The notes beneath the pieces were generated by a model. The model saw only the letters and a program-made list of their open reading frames with translations, made no database searches and was not told the origin of the DNA. Below are positions 24,211-35,000 of a stretch of DNA of 64,000 bases, in pieces. A program made the translations under genes and the position numbers. The stretch lies in NCBI GenBank assembly GCA_028015205.1, contig CM051514.1, positions 47,198,150 to 47,262,149 on the forward strand, written 5' to 3'. How positions within the stretch are numbered: the first letter of the stretch is position 1; each line of letters starts with the position of its first letter. This DNA is from Mytilisepta virgata. Lineage: Eukaryota; Mollusca; Bivalvia; Mytilida; Mytilidae.

Positions 24211-24577
24211 GTAAGGTCAACAATATCATACAAATCAATTAACGCCATCCAATCAACAAATTTTCCAAATCAAAAGAGCACAGAACACCAACATAGAAAC
24301 AATAGAGTCAAGATGTCTGACTTAGAATGCAACCTTCCTAATTCTCAGATGTTTATATTTCTATTTAGGAGATTGGATATGGATCCAGAGACGTGGGAAA
24401 AGGATTTGCGCCACATAATTGAACCTAATGCAATACTTTTCATATGTATGACTCCTTAAAGAGAACGCATGGAACATCTAAGAACCTGTTTTTCGTATTT
24501 TTAAGAATTGCTCTTTGTCCTAGTTGAAGGTAACATGAAAATAGATAAATTTTATGATAACACAGATATTACCTTAG
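24211..24577. other. Non-coding duplicated sequence, high similarity to copy 2
   Basis: Matches 58353-58725 with only a few differences visible. No additional gene supported. Confidence 0.45.
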
Positions 24578-24930
24578 TTTTTTCCTTTGGTCGAGGTTTG
24601 CTCTCCTACAACTTTGAAAAAGTTTTTGTATTTTCGCCATCGTAAAACATTATAAATATGTAAAGATCTTTTCCTTTTGTCGAGTTTTGCTCTCAGATAA
24701 CTTCGACAAAGTTTTTGTATTTTCGCCATCGTAAAACATTATAAATATGTAAAGATGTTTTCCTTTTGTCGAGTTTTGCTCTCCGACAACTTCGACAAAG
24801 TTTTTGTATTTTCGCCATCGTAAAACATTATAAATATGTAAAGATGTTTTCCTTTTGTCGAGTTTTGCTCTCCGACAACTTCGACAAAGTTTTTGTATTT
24901 TCGCCATCGTAAAACATTATAAATATGTAA
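24578..24930. repeat. Tandem repeat, ~89-91 bp unit, about four copies
   Basis: TTTTCGCCATCGTAAAACAT recurs at 24631, 24722, 24811 and 24900 (spacing 91, 89, 89). The unit holds CCTTTTGTCGAGTTTTGCTC and CAACTTCGACAAAG. Copy 2 has two units (58726-58900). The periodic minus-strand protein is an artefact of the repeat. Confidence 0.85.
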
Positions 24931-25544
24931 CGATATGGGATAGCGTCAATGAGACAACATCCTATAAAACTGAACACGGAAAGAGAATTACTACATATAC
25001 TATGCCTACAGCACGTCATGTGGTCTAAAACAAGCAAGAGAAGTTCTAAACAGAAAGAAAAGTACTGAATTGCCATCCCCAAAGAATTTAGTCAATTAAA
25101 AACAAATTTGGTAAAAAATGTTGATGACTTTTAAAAAAAATGCCAAAAACTATATTTTAAGAACCCTCTATAATTTCTTATAGACAACATTAACTCATCC
25201 ACCAAGTTTCATACTCGCATTTATGATTACACATACATGTACATGCCGATGGAAGAATGGTGTGATATGTAGCCCTACCAATAATAGTAGGAATGTACCA
25301 ACATCTCTTTCTAATGGTGTCTACATTAGAACACAGTAGGCAGATACTTGAGAATTATTGTAGCCTTTGGTAAAATTATCATTTCCAGAAAGGTTTGGGT
25401 TCGATTGACAAGTAGTAGACTCTATCTGATGAAAGCAACTAATGTAATTTATATTTGACATATGATACTTTTACTTTTTTTACATTCTCGGCAGGGCGAT
25501 ACAAAAAACTTCTAAGACAGGGTTATGTTCAGTCTATGTTAATT
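24931..25544. other. End of segmental duplication copy 1
   Basis: Homology to copy 2 runs to about 25202, skips to 25386-25430 and then ends. The GCGTCAATGAGACAAC motif near 24933 resembles a common mussel repeat word. No gene. Confidence 0.5.
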
Positions 25545-25965
25545 TCATCACTCCAAACGTTTTACGGTCGTCATCACTAATTGATTGACCGATACGAAAT
25601 TTGTACCTCGCGTATGAGACTAGATACCTTCAGTTAAATTTCACGTCCTTCTGGAATTGACACTTGATAATTCACCAGATTTGACACTTCACTGGCAATA
25701 TGACCGGTGCCGTTCATGGAGCAGGACATGCTTGCCTTTCCGTGGCACCCGATGTCATTCCCGTTTTTATGAGAGTTCAAATTGCATTGCTTTAGTTTCT
25801 GCACTGCCTTGTTCTAGTTTTGTTTATAGTGTTATTCGTCTTCTATTCTTTTTGTTTCTTGTGTTCCATTCTCCTGACTTTGTCTTTTCCTTTGACGTCG
25901 AATTTGTGGACTTTTCCCACTGTTTTGTCGCTTCGGTATTCTGTTGTCAATATTTATTTAAATGA
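25545..25965 (+). repeat. Interspersed repeat R2
   Basis: GTCATCACTAATTGATTG, GTGCCGTTCATGGAGCAGGA and the T-rich tail in R2 order. The left part (AGACAGGGTTATGTTCAGTC to ATGAGACTAGAT, 25518-25630) matches the last 110 bases of the window. ORF 25657-25965 is inside the repeat. Confidence 0.7.
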
Positions 25966-26489
25966 TCAAACGGACTGAACCTTTTTATTTGAATAAGGCT
26001 ATTCTTTATCAATGATTTGAGAATGTTCACTACAATATCAGTTATAAATACTATTATACTGTATTCTGTTGTGACAACCATTTACGATAGTATATAATGA
26101 TTCTAATTACCTAAAACAATCTATTGAAATTATTTTTTCATGTTAAACAATACATGAACAATACATATTTAGTAAATTGTCAACCCCCTATTATTTTTAC
26201 GTTCCGCCAGATCATATCTTTATGTTACACGACGAACAAAGTAATTTAAACAACACAATGAAAATTCACTTTTCGAGTCGTTGCAAATGCGGACTTTACA
26301 TCGCAAGGAATGTAAGTATAAAAAGAAGATAAGCAGGGCAAATATGTAATAAGAATTTATATTTAAGATTTCCATTTGACATCGACTTTTTCTCTGGATA
26401 CGTATAACATGAAACCTTTCTAATGACTTCACGATAGAAATTGGCATCCTATTTTATATTATTTGCTCATTTTTCTCTTAGGTCCAAAG
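25966..26489. other. Single-copy non-coding sequence
   Basis: AT-rich. No gene, RNA or repeat recognised. Confidence 0.45.
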
Positions 26490-26980
26490 ATCCAGGTGTA
26501 TTGTTTTTGCTTAGCATTCGTCGTCTTCCGTTCACTTTTATATTTTTGTTGTTCTCTAAAACTGCCGAGACAGAAGGAGTCAAACTTGGCAGCATTGGTT
26601 ATTATGAGGTTCACATTCAAAATTATATCCAGTGACCAATAAATTGCGACCAATACCAACTCAGGTTAACATATTACCTACGGGAAAAATTTTACTTGAT
26701 TTATATGAAACCGTTGGTCCAATAAGAATAGTATTGTATTCATCTTCCAAAATTGTATCAAATGACTGGGACCGTCAACCAAGATGAAATTTGAAACAAA
26801 CTTGGCAGCGATGATGCTAGTAAGTTTTCTTGAAAATGTTATCCGATGATATGGGCCGCAATGAAAGATGTCTACTATAATTTAAGTTTTTTGCAGATGG
26901 AAAAATTCCTTTAGGATATTCTTGTTTGGTACAACTAGTTGGAATCGAATTTTGCAAAAAATCCTTTTGATATTTTTTCC
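26490..26980. repeat. R3-related degenerate repeat
   Basis: Repeated AAACTTGGCAGC words (26583 and 26799), GGGACCGTCAACCAAGATGA and TTCGTCGTCTTCCGTTCACT resemble the R3 family at 8040-8640, more diverged. Confidence 0.5.
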
Positions 26981-27010
26981 TCCTCGACCAACATAAAACA
27001 TTAAGTTTGT

Positions 27011-27050
27011 GATGGTGAGTGTGAGTGTGTGTTTATGTGAGTGTGAGTGA
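27011..27050. repeat. GTGA/GTGT simple repeat
   Basis: GATGGTGAGTGTGAGTGTGT continuing with GTGAGTGTGAGTGA. Confidence 0.85.
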
Positions 27051-27307
27051 TATCAATAGTGGCTATAAAACCCTAAACACTTTAAAAATTAAAAGAATAA
27101 GCGTCATGTGTTTATAATTATTTTTGTTGTTGTTGAAGAACAATAACCATATAACAAGGACAGATATTTTATCATGAACACCTTGAGCATCTCTTACATA
27201 ACAATGAACAGGCGATAACTTCGACTCGGGTTGTACTTAATATAAATCTTCACTTCAAAAGGTTAGAATAATGTAATTTTTATTCCAAATATGATACTTT
27301 TACTTTA

Positions 27308-27318
<11 letters not shown>

Positions 27319-27381
<63 letters not shown>
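27319..27381. repeat. (TA)n microsatellite
   Basis: About 31 uninterrupted TA dinucleotides. Likely variable in length and prone to assembly error. Confidence 0.95.
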
Positions 27382-27382
<1 letters not shown>

Positions 27383-28347
27383 CATATTAGAAATGTCAAT
27401 TTCATTAAGGTATGTAGAAAAAGGTGATGGATCGGATATATTAAAAAGAGACGAAAGATTGAAATAATAAACTACCATGCTACAAAATTTATTTAAATGT
27501 ATTCGTTTTGTTTTTTACTAGCACTACTAGTCTGAGATTCTCCGGACGTCTAACGCCCTGTTTAAGAAAATGTTTGGGCCACAGTATCAGTTGTCAAATG
27601 TGTTTTGAATCTCTAACTAATCAACATGCGTTTAGTTTCTGTTTTTTTAAATACCGTTTCAAATTTTTAATGTATCCTTACAGTGGATTTTTTGTTAATG
27701 GAATTAAATACAACCACTGCTGTTCTACAGATTTAAGACGTGAAAATGTCTGAAGGTGAAGTAATTTGTCATCAGAATAAAGATTAAACGTTATTTTAAA
27801 GTACATTACCCGATTATGAGTGTAACGAAAATGGTAAGACCAAACCGTATTGAGTGGTGGACCTTTAACAAGGTATATAAGTAATATATGGACCTGGTAG
27901 AATGATATCGGACCGGTTCATATATAATATATTGAACGAGCTAAAAGTCTCTGGTTGCTATATTACATGTGTACTGAAATCAACCACTGGTTATATAAAA
28001 AAAAAATCAAAATTCATAGGAATAATACAAATCCTTTACTATGCACATGCTAGAAAATGACAATTAATCAAGAGTGAAACTACATATTCATTTACGTTTA
28101 CTTGTGTAAAAAAAATAATACTACCAATTTATATTTTCTATCTAAATAGAAACATCGAATACGTAAGTTCTTCATGAGTTAGGTTTACTTAAAATTTAGA
28201 AAAGGAAGACCATACAAAATGTATATTGTGTTCACATCAAACGCGGAAGAATAAACATGACATTTTTGACAATACATAATGAATATTTTCGTAAATATTG
28301 ATCAGACCTGATTTATATATTCTTTACGTTATGAATAGAAAAACATT
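27382..28347. other. Single-copy non-coding sequence
   Basis: The short plus ORF near 27508 (81 codons) has no recognisable domain. A TTCTACAG acceptor-like site at about 27730 has no supported exon behind it. Nothing else seen. Confidence 0.4.
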
Positions 28348-28747
28348 CTTAAGGATGCTCGCTAGTCATTTGGTTTTTTTGTTAGATTTTCTGAATCCTC
28401 GGGTTTTATCCATTTCTTAAACATGAAATATTTTGCCCATGAACCCCAACTTTTTCTTTTATAATTCAATCATATATACCTTAAAATGGTATTTGACACA
28501 ATTTTTTGAAATCCTTTTTATTTTTTCATACATTTTTGAGAGACTGAAGTTGTCAATGCAAAGACAATGAAAAATCCAGATAAAACCCATTTCCTGCAAA
28601 TTTTCAAGGCCTTATAGCTCTAAAATGAGCACATGAACCTATATTTTTTTTTCTTGCTTATTTGTGTACTATTCATATGTTCTCTCAAACTAAAACACGC
28701 AATTCAAATCATATTTATTTCCTATTAGACCAGCGATCATCCTTAAG
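28348..28747. mobile_element. MITE with CTTAAGGATG TIRs, copy A
   Basis: The ends are inverted: CTTAAGGATGCTCGCTAGTC at the left, GACCAGCGATCATCCTTAAG at the right, bounding 400 bp. A second copy lies inverted at about 29964-30349. No transposase and no clear target duplication. On the minus strand it supplies AATAAA (28718-28713), about 125 bp beyond the RING stop codon, so the gene may use the element for polyadenylation. Confidence 0.8.
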
Positions 28748-28841
28748 CGTTTCATTGTTTTCTATTTACTTGCTTAGAGTACACACATTTAACAGTACTA
28801 TTTATGAACATATTACAATGTTTGCTTTTACATTTACTTCA

Positions 28842-29005
28842 TTAAAAAGGTGTAGTGTGTGACGGCACCCTGCGTGTGCTTTGAATAAAGCTTTTACAGA
28901 TGTTACAAGTCCTCAGTTGTGTTGTACATCTCTCACAAACCATGTGATTGCATGGAAGTAGTTGAACTGATGCCCGTCTAATGGTACAATTGGAACAGTA
29001 ATTAC
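28842..29005 (-). CDS. RING-finger protein, terminal exon (C3HC4)
   Basis: On the minus strand a consensus acceptor (GCTTATATTTCAG) is followed by 54 codons ending at TAA (28844-28842). The residues form a full C3HC4 RING: C-x2-C-x11-C-x-H-x2-C-x2-C-x6-C-x2-C (NYCSNC, LLPCNHMVC, ERC, TCNIC). RING domains of this compact C-terminal type bind two zinc ions and recruit E2 enzymes, as in IAP, LRSAM1 and CGRRF1-like ubiquitin ligases. The residue after the last metal Cys pair leads into K-S-F-I and a short basic tail. It joins in phase to the exon at 31350-31413 (phase 1 donor plus GT gives Gly). The rest of the protein is not identified, so the family and gene name stay open. It is too short for an ordinary ORF scan. 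Confidence 0.8.
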
Positions 29006-29963
29006 CTGAAATATAAGCATAACCATTAAAGAAATGTTGACTGTTTTAATTGTAAAACATATATAGTAAGTTGAGTGGCTAGAACAAAAACAAACATTCA
29101 CGAACTTAATTTGTAAGTTATTAAACCATTCGTTAGAGAAGGAAGTTTGACCGCTATTTATTTGTTGCTAAACGAATGGAAATGTTGTTAAAAAATATTC
29201 CGTGAGTACTCAACCTTTAATATTTTATTTTATACATGTTCTTTTCGCACCTGTTTATCTCTCGCATGTTTCACAATTGATAATGTTAAATATTCTCATT
29301 ATTATGTTTTATTGATAAAATCCCCCCAAAAACATTATTCGCTGCAATAATATTTCCTTAATGTTAGTTTAATTCGAGGTAATTACATACAAGTATAGCT
29401 TCAAAATCCGCTCTGAACTAATTTTCAATCTCTTAACTCGCCAATATCAGTTAGGAACAAAGTTTTAAACCAAGATTGTATGCATCTAAATGTTGTCATA
29501 TACGCATACCAAACATTACATTCCACAAATTTTGAAAATACTCTGCATATTGTAAAATGTAACAATAACCAATTGTTATGAATTAGAGAGATTAGTGGAC
29601 GTTCTGTTGTTAGGTCATCTATTTTTTTAAATCAGATCTAATGGACTTTCTCCATTTCTTTTTTTGCTTATGTTATATTTTGCCGATGGTTATTTCTTTT
29701 CAGTACAGAACATTACGTTCAACTGGCAAGATTTATTTTACACTGTACCACTGATTTAAAAGTATATAACTTATAAATGTATCAAAAACTATTTTCTTTT
29801 TTATTCAGGCCAAGCCGGATTTATGCTGTCTTCAGTCCTTTTGCAGACAAAATATTAAAGGGTGAAGTGAAAACAATGCAATAAAAAGGACTAAGTAGAA
29901 ATACGGAGCAAATTACGGTAATAAACAAAGAATAAAGATATAATGTCAAATTGTTCAATATAA
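29006..29963. other. Intron of the minus-strand RING gene, AT-rich
   Basis: No exon or repeat recognised in this part. The intron as proposed runs from 31349 down to 29006 and contains MITE copy B and the alternative exon. Confidence 0.45.
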
Positions 29964-30349
29964 CATGATGATCACTGGTCTAATAGAAAATAAATAGGAT
30001 TTGAAATAGGTGTTTTAGTTTGAAAGATCACATGAATAGTAAACAAATAAGCAAGAAAGAAATATGGATTCATGTGCTCCTTTTAGAGCTATAAGGCCGT
30101 GAAAATTTGCAGGAAATGGGTTTTCTCTGGATTTTTCATTGTCTTTGCATTGACAACTTCAATCCCTCAAAGATGTATGAAAAAATTAAAAGGATTTTAT
30201 AAAATTTTGTCAAATACCATTTTAAGGTATATATGATTGATTTATAAAAGAAAAAAGTAGGGGTTCATGGGCAAAAAAATTCATGTTTAAGAAATGGATA
30301 AAACCCGAGGATTCCGAAAAGACCAAACATGACCAGCGAGCGTCCTTTA
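29964..30349. mobile_element. MITE with CTTAAGGATG TIRs, copy B (inverted relative to copy A)
   Basis: The reverse complement aligns with 28348-28747 through AAATGGATAAAACCCGAGG, GACAATGAAAAATCCAGA-like and TTATAGCTCTAAAA words. The outer ends are GATGATCACTGGTCTAATAG and GACCAGCGAGCGTCCTTTA. Its right end abuts the stop codon of the exon at 30350-30459. Confidence 0.8.
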
Positions 30350-30459
30350 TTAGACTTTAAACGGCCAATCACACTTAATAATCATCTCCAACGCTTTATT
30401 ATCAAACTCAGAATACCCAACACGAAACACGTTACCAAATATTTTCTGAAGGTATTCGT
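30350..30459 (-). CDS. Possible alternative terminal exon of the RING gene
   Basis: A minus-strand acceptor (GTTTTTGTTTTTCAG) is followed by AC and 36 codons including the stop, reading EYLQKIFGNVFRVGYSEF then DNKALEMIIKCDWPFKV, TAA at 30352-30350. The first two bases complete a codon with the phase-1 donor of the exon at 31350 (GAC, Asp), exactly as the RING exon does. No GT donor in the phase needed to reach the RING exon is convincing. So the two look like mutually exclusive last exons, one without a RING. I do not recognise the peptide. The stop touches the MITE B boundary, so the exon may have been truncated by the insertion. Confidence 0.45.
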
Positions 30460-30955
30460 CTGAAAAACAAAAACCGAGTTTCGTTTATAAAATCAAAAAC
30501 ACTAGACATTTTCATTTCCGAACTTCATAAATGCTGCACAAACAAGGGTTTATACCGTCGAGGATACATTTTTCTAACTGAAACTGACACATGATTTATA
30601 TTGCACTTTACATTAACAATAATAACACATCACAAAAATTTCTTTTATTACATGGATACAGTCACGGCTATCGGCAGTTGATATTTTTTCTGTCGTGAGA
30701 CAGGCTACATGATTAATGTTCCTCTAAACCTCCAAAACTATAAATTGTGTTTTCTCAAAGCGGGTTACGTTACTAGATTCTATCATATCATAGTAGTATC
30801 CGACCTTCAGCCATGAGAGCCATAGCTAGTTTTACATGTATAGTTAAAAGGAGCACACTCTGACCCTGCTATCTAAGGTATGTACCGTCCACTCTAATTT
30901 TCAGTTCTCGCAAGCGGTCACCTTGTTGGTAATCATACTGTATTGGTTTCTATAA
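30460..30955. other. Intron sequence of the RING gene, non-coding
   Basis: No exon or repeat recognised between the alternative exon and the R6 copy. Confidence 0.4.
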
Positions 30956-31150
30956 CGAGAGTGTCTGAAGATAGATAAGGGGGAGGTTTTGATACCCATA
31001 AAACGGATTTAATCGATCGCTGTTCAGTGGCTGTGCCAAGTCAGACTATCCTGACTCTCTGTTGAGTTCATGTTTGTGTTTTGCACTCTTTTATGTTATT
31101 TTTACGGCACTTATTCAGTTGGGTTGTTTTGACTGATTGGTTTGTTATTG
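30956..31150 (+). repeat. Interspersed repeat R6 (diverged)
   Basis: TGTCTGAAGATAGATAAGGG, GATACCCATAAAACGGATTTAA and GCTGTTCAGTGGCTGTGCCA follow the same order as 15278-15475. Confidence 0.5.
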
Positions 31151-31349
31151 TTAACCTTTCCTGTTATCCATTTTGTTGTTTAGCTAAAGACGATATACAG
31201 TTTTTCCACTGACATTAAAAACATAAAACAAAACCATGGTTAGAATACTTTATTTCATGTAAGCTTCGTTGAAAGAATCTTGAAATGATACCCTAATGTT
31301 AATGTGCCAACACTACTACAAGTTACCACATTCATGACATTATACGTAC

Positions 31350-31413
31350 CATTGATATTCAAAGTTTGTTGTGGAATAATCTGTACTCTGCTACTGAATT
31401 TTATCTCAAGATC
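31350..31413 (-). CDS. RING-finger protein, upstream exon
   Basis: A 64-nt minus-strand exon with a strong acceptor (ACAATATTTTGTTTCAG) and donor (ATCAATG|GTACGT). It reads DLEIKFSSRVQIIPQQTLNI, then Asn and one base of the next codon. Only this frame is open, and its phase-1 end matches the phase of the RING exon at 29005, giving continuous I-N-G-N-Y-C. The preceding exon must end in phase 0 and was not found with confidence. The gene 5' part may lie in 31414-32096, be lost beyond the tandem array, or be very fragmented. Confidence 0.55.
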
Positions 31414-31662
31414 CTGAAACAAAATATTGTAAATTAAGTTTTTTCCTTTTATTTATTGATAGTCATCTTCTTATTAAAACAAACTATAATAATTTCTATA
31501 TGTGTGGGATAAGAGTTTAGAAAATTTATTTTCAAAAACCCAGGTGTTGACTCCATTTTCATTTGCAGTTCATGAATTCTCAGTAAAATATTATAACAGA
31601 CTGTATATGTACTATAAGGTCTTAGAATTTTAATTTTCAAAAATTGTGATTGAATTTACGAA

Positions 31663-31864
31663 TTGTTAATTTAAGGTGTTTACTTGTAAACTTGGAATCG
31701 GCATTTCCACAAAGCATCTTTAAAAGAGACCCTGACTTCATATCGGACCATACTCATATCCTAACGGGTCAACAAGTTCCAAACCTTCTAATACGTAAGG
31801 TATCTTTTCATGCATCCGCAACTGATCTACAAGGTCCATATCCTCTATTCGATAGAACAATGAA
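31663..31864 (+). other. Candidate exon, strand uncertain
   Basis: The plus strand is open from about 31650 and ends at a near-perfect donor (ATGAAG|GTAAGT, 31859-31870). It encodes LESAFPQSIFKRDPDF through LIRKVSFHASATDLQG and PLFDRTMK. The minus strand is also open (31738-31947), so this could instead belong to the RING gene or be neither. No domain recognised. Confidence 0.25.
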
Positions 31865-32096
31865 GGTAAGTAAGACCCAGAGCAAAAATGCGACAGGCTC
31901 AGATTGGGCGGCTCTGGAGTCTGAAGTTGTACTTCTATTTGTTTCATTTGTAATTTTTTTTATCTAAAATGACTGTACACTTTTTATTTCTTTTTATAGA
32001 AATTAAAACAACGCCTAACTAACAAACGCAAAATGTGTATAAATGTAATATAAACTACGAAGCCAGTGTGAATCAAAAGTGACCCCCGCCCCTTTA

Positions 32097-35000
32097 TTGA
32101 GTGAAAGAAGATCACAAGGAAGCGGTAAGCCTAAAGCTGAACATCATGGAAAATATAGACTTGGATATAATATAAATCAAGTAATATTGAAACAAGGAAA
32201 AACTATCAATACGTAAAACAAAAACAAAAACAATATTAAACGATTAATAAAGTAAATGAAGGAAAAAATCTTCAGTTTTAAACATGTTCATTAAATAGAA
32301 CAGACATTTTCAAAATCTGCGGCAACTGATGCAAAGTGGACATCTATTACAGCGCAAAACAATATTTGGTAGTAGAAAACAACAACCAAGACTAAACAGA
32401 GCCATTGCTATCGTCACTGTACAATCACAAAGTTAACATGATTTGTCAATGATTTGCCTCTTTCGTTTTTTCAATCCAAACCACAGGGATAGCATTACAT
32501 TCGCACAACACTATATTCTTTACCTATCTGGATATCGCAACAACTGTTCTACTTCCAATATTTACAAACTTGCGGTTGTCCTGAATATTGCCCAAAAGTG
32601 TAATCATAGAAAATATTTTCCACTACAAATCTGTCGGAGACAGGATTTGCCCGATTTCAAACATCAATTCCAGTAATCTTCGATTAAATGCTCCAATATA
32701 TTCAACACCAAACTAATACAGGGTCAGTAGTTAGGGAATCAATGCTAAGCCTGCAGACTGCCGTTGGTACAATTCTTTAACCACATAGTCTCGTTATTAC
32801 AGGATTAAACAAATGAATAATTCTACCGGATCCTCATTTACTGATTTGAATTAAACTTTCTCAATAAAAACATTACGATTAAGAAAGTCTTAAAACTAAC
32901 TATGAATAATACAAATAAACCATCAGCGTTAAGAAAAAGTTGAATTTCCCATCGGGTGTAAAAAAGAAATACAACATATACAATGTATAAAGAGAGATAA
33001 CTATAATTCAATCATAATTAACGTCAGTTTTTCAAATAACTAAGAATTTGTTTTCAAATAAATCTTTAATGAAACTGAGAAATAATTTTAGATTTTTGTT
33101 TTATCTTACACAACAATTCAAACCTGTTTTTTTTATATTTTGTTTTCAATAATTGATGAAGTAAACAATAAAACTAAGACATCAATCTCAAAAATAGATT
33201 TATAATGTTGTGGAAAAATAATAATGGATAGATGACTAAGCTTTCCTTTAAAACATAATATTGTCTCACATTGTCCTGAAAATGGTTCACAGTGTCACAT
33301 ATAACACAATGGCTACATAACGTGGTAAAGAGTCCCTTTTAATAATACTATGGAATATCTATATAGTTGTATCTATCTGTAAACATGGTAAATGATATCT
33401 CGACAGGATAGCCAATTTCACTTATGACTATGCTCTTAGAAACCATATAACCTAAGATCCTATTATTTTTTAATGTTTTTATTAAAACTTAACACATGTA
33501 TCTGTAAAATTGATAATTCCATACAGAGCTTGGGGATTAAATGGATTATCCTAGTGGTAAATATAAGATAAGCAGAAAAGATCGTTACGGAAGGCCAAGC
33601 ATATATTGACTGCAAGAAGATCACAAGAAAGAGGTAAGCCAAAAGTTGAACATAAGGGAAAATACAGACAGGGATAAAATGTAAATCAAAGGTAATATTG
33701 AAACAAAGAAAAACGATCAATACGTAAAGCAAAACAAAAACATTATTAAACGATTAATAAAGTTAATGATGGAAAACATCTTTAGTTTTAAACATGTTCA
33801 TTAAATAGAACAGACATTTTTAAAATCTGTGGCAACTGATGCAAAGTGGACATCTATTACATCCCCAAAACAACATTTGCTGGTAGAAAAAAAAACAACC
33901 CAGTCTTAAACAGAGCCATGGCTATCGTCACTATACAATTACAAAGTTAACATGATTTATCAATGAATTGCCTCTTTCGTTTTGTTGAAACAACCACAGG
34001 GATAGCATTACATTCGCGAAACTATGTATTCTTTACCGATCTTTACCACCACAAATCTGTCAGAGACAGAATTTCCCCGATTTCAAACATCAATTCCAGT
34101 TATCTACGATAATTACTCCAAAATCTTCAACAACAAACTAAAACAGGGTCTCAGTATTGAGGACATCAATGCTAAGCCTGCAGACTGCTGTTGCCAAAAT
34201 TCATTAATTACTTAGTCTCACAGGCCATGTTACTACACGATTAAGAAACATGATCCTCATTTACAGATTTGAATTGAATTTCTTCAATAAAAACATTTAT
34301 AAAGTCTTACACATATAGAAATAAATAGTATGGCTGTACATTAGTAAGATTAACAATGAATAATACAAATAAACCATCAGCGTTAAGAAAAAGTTGAATT
34401 TCCCATCGGGTGTAAAAAAGAAATACAATATTATATACCATGTATAAAGAGAGATAACTATAATTCAATCATAATTAACGTCATTTTTTCAAATAACTAA
34501 GAATTTGTTTTCAAATAAATCTTTAAAGATACTGAGCAATAATTTTAGATTTTTGTTTTATCTTTCACAACAATTCAAACCTGTTTTGTATATTTTGTTT
34601 TCAACAATTGGTGAAGTAAACAATAAAACTAAGACATCTATCTCAAAAATAGATTTATAATGTTGTCTCACATTGTCTTGAAAATGGTTCACAGTGTCGC
34701 ATATGACACAATAGTTACATAACTTGGTAAATATTCCCTTTTAATAATACTTTGGAATATCTATATAGTTGTATCTATCTGTAAATGGTATCTGGACAGG
34801 ATAGCCAATTTCACTTATGACTATGCTCTTAGAAACCAAATAACCCAAGATCCTATTATTTTTTCAAATTTACAGAGCTTGGGGATTAAATTGGTTATCC
34901 TAGTGGTAAATATATGATAAGCAGAAAGGAAAAGAATATATTGAGTGAAATAAGACCACAAGGAAGAGGTAAGCCTAAAGCTGAACATAAGGGAAAATAC

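Larger units (their letters stand above)
2140..25430. repeat. Segmental duplication, copy 1
   Basis: The block aligns collinearly with 37195-59215. Anchors: 2140/37195, 6277/38637, 8055/40510, 9668/42180, 12504/45266, 14038/47751, 15918/51390, 19364/54066, 23988/58130 and 25386/59170. Stretches of many tens of bases are identical between copies. Differences include substitutions and large indels: 3440-5895 and 16300-17090 only here, 45473-46735 and 54475-54965 only in copy 2, and about 20445-22383 replaced in copy 2. The distance between copies is about 34-35 kb. The single-copy spacer 25430-32096 does not reappear after copy 2. Confidence 0.92.

Noticed and set aside
24650..25082. Minus-strand ORFs with periodic KLSESKTRQKE-type protein
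   Set aside because: The periodicity is that of the 89-bp tandem repeat; copy 2 has a different number of units and the frame is not independent evidence of coding.
27508..27753. 81-codon plus-strand ORF as an exon
   Set aside because: No recognisable domain, poor flanking splice signals and no second copy to test conservation.
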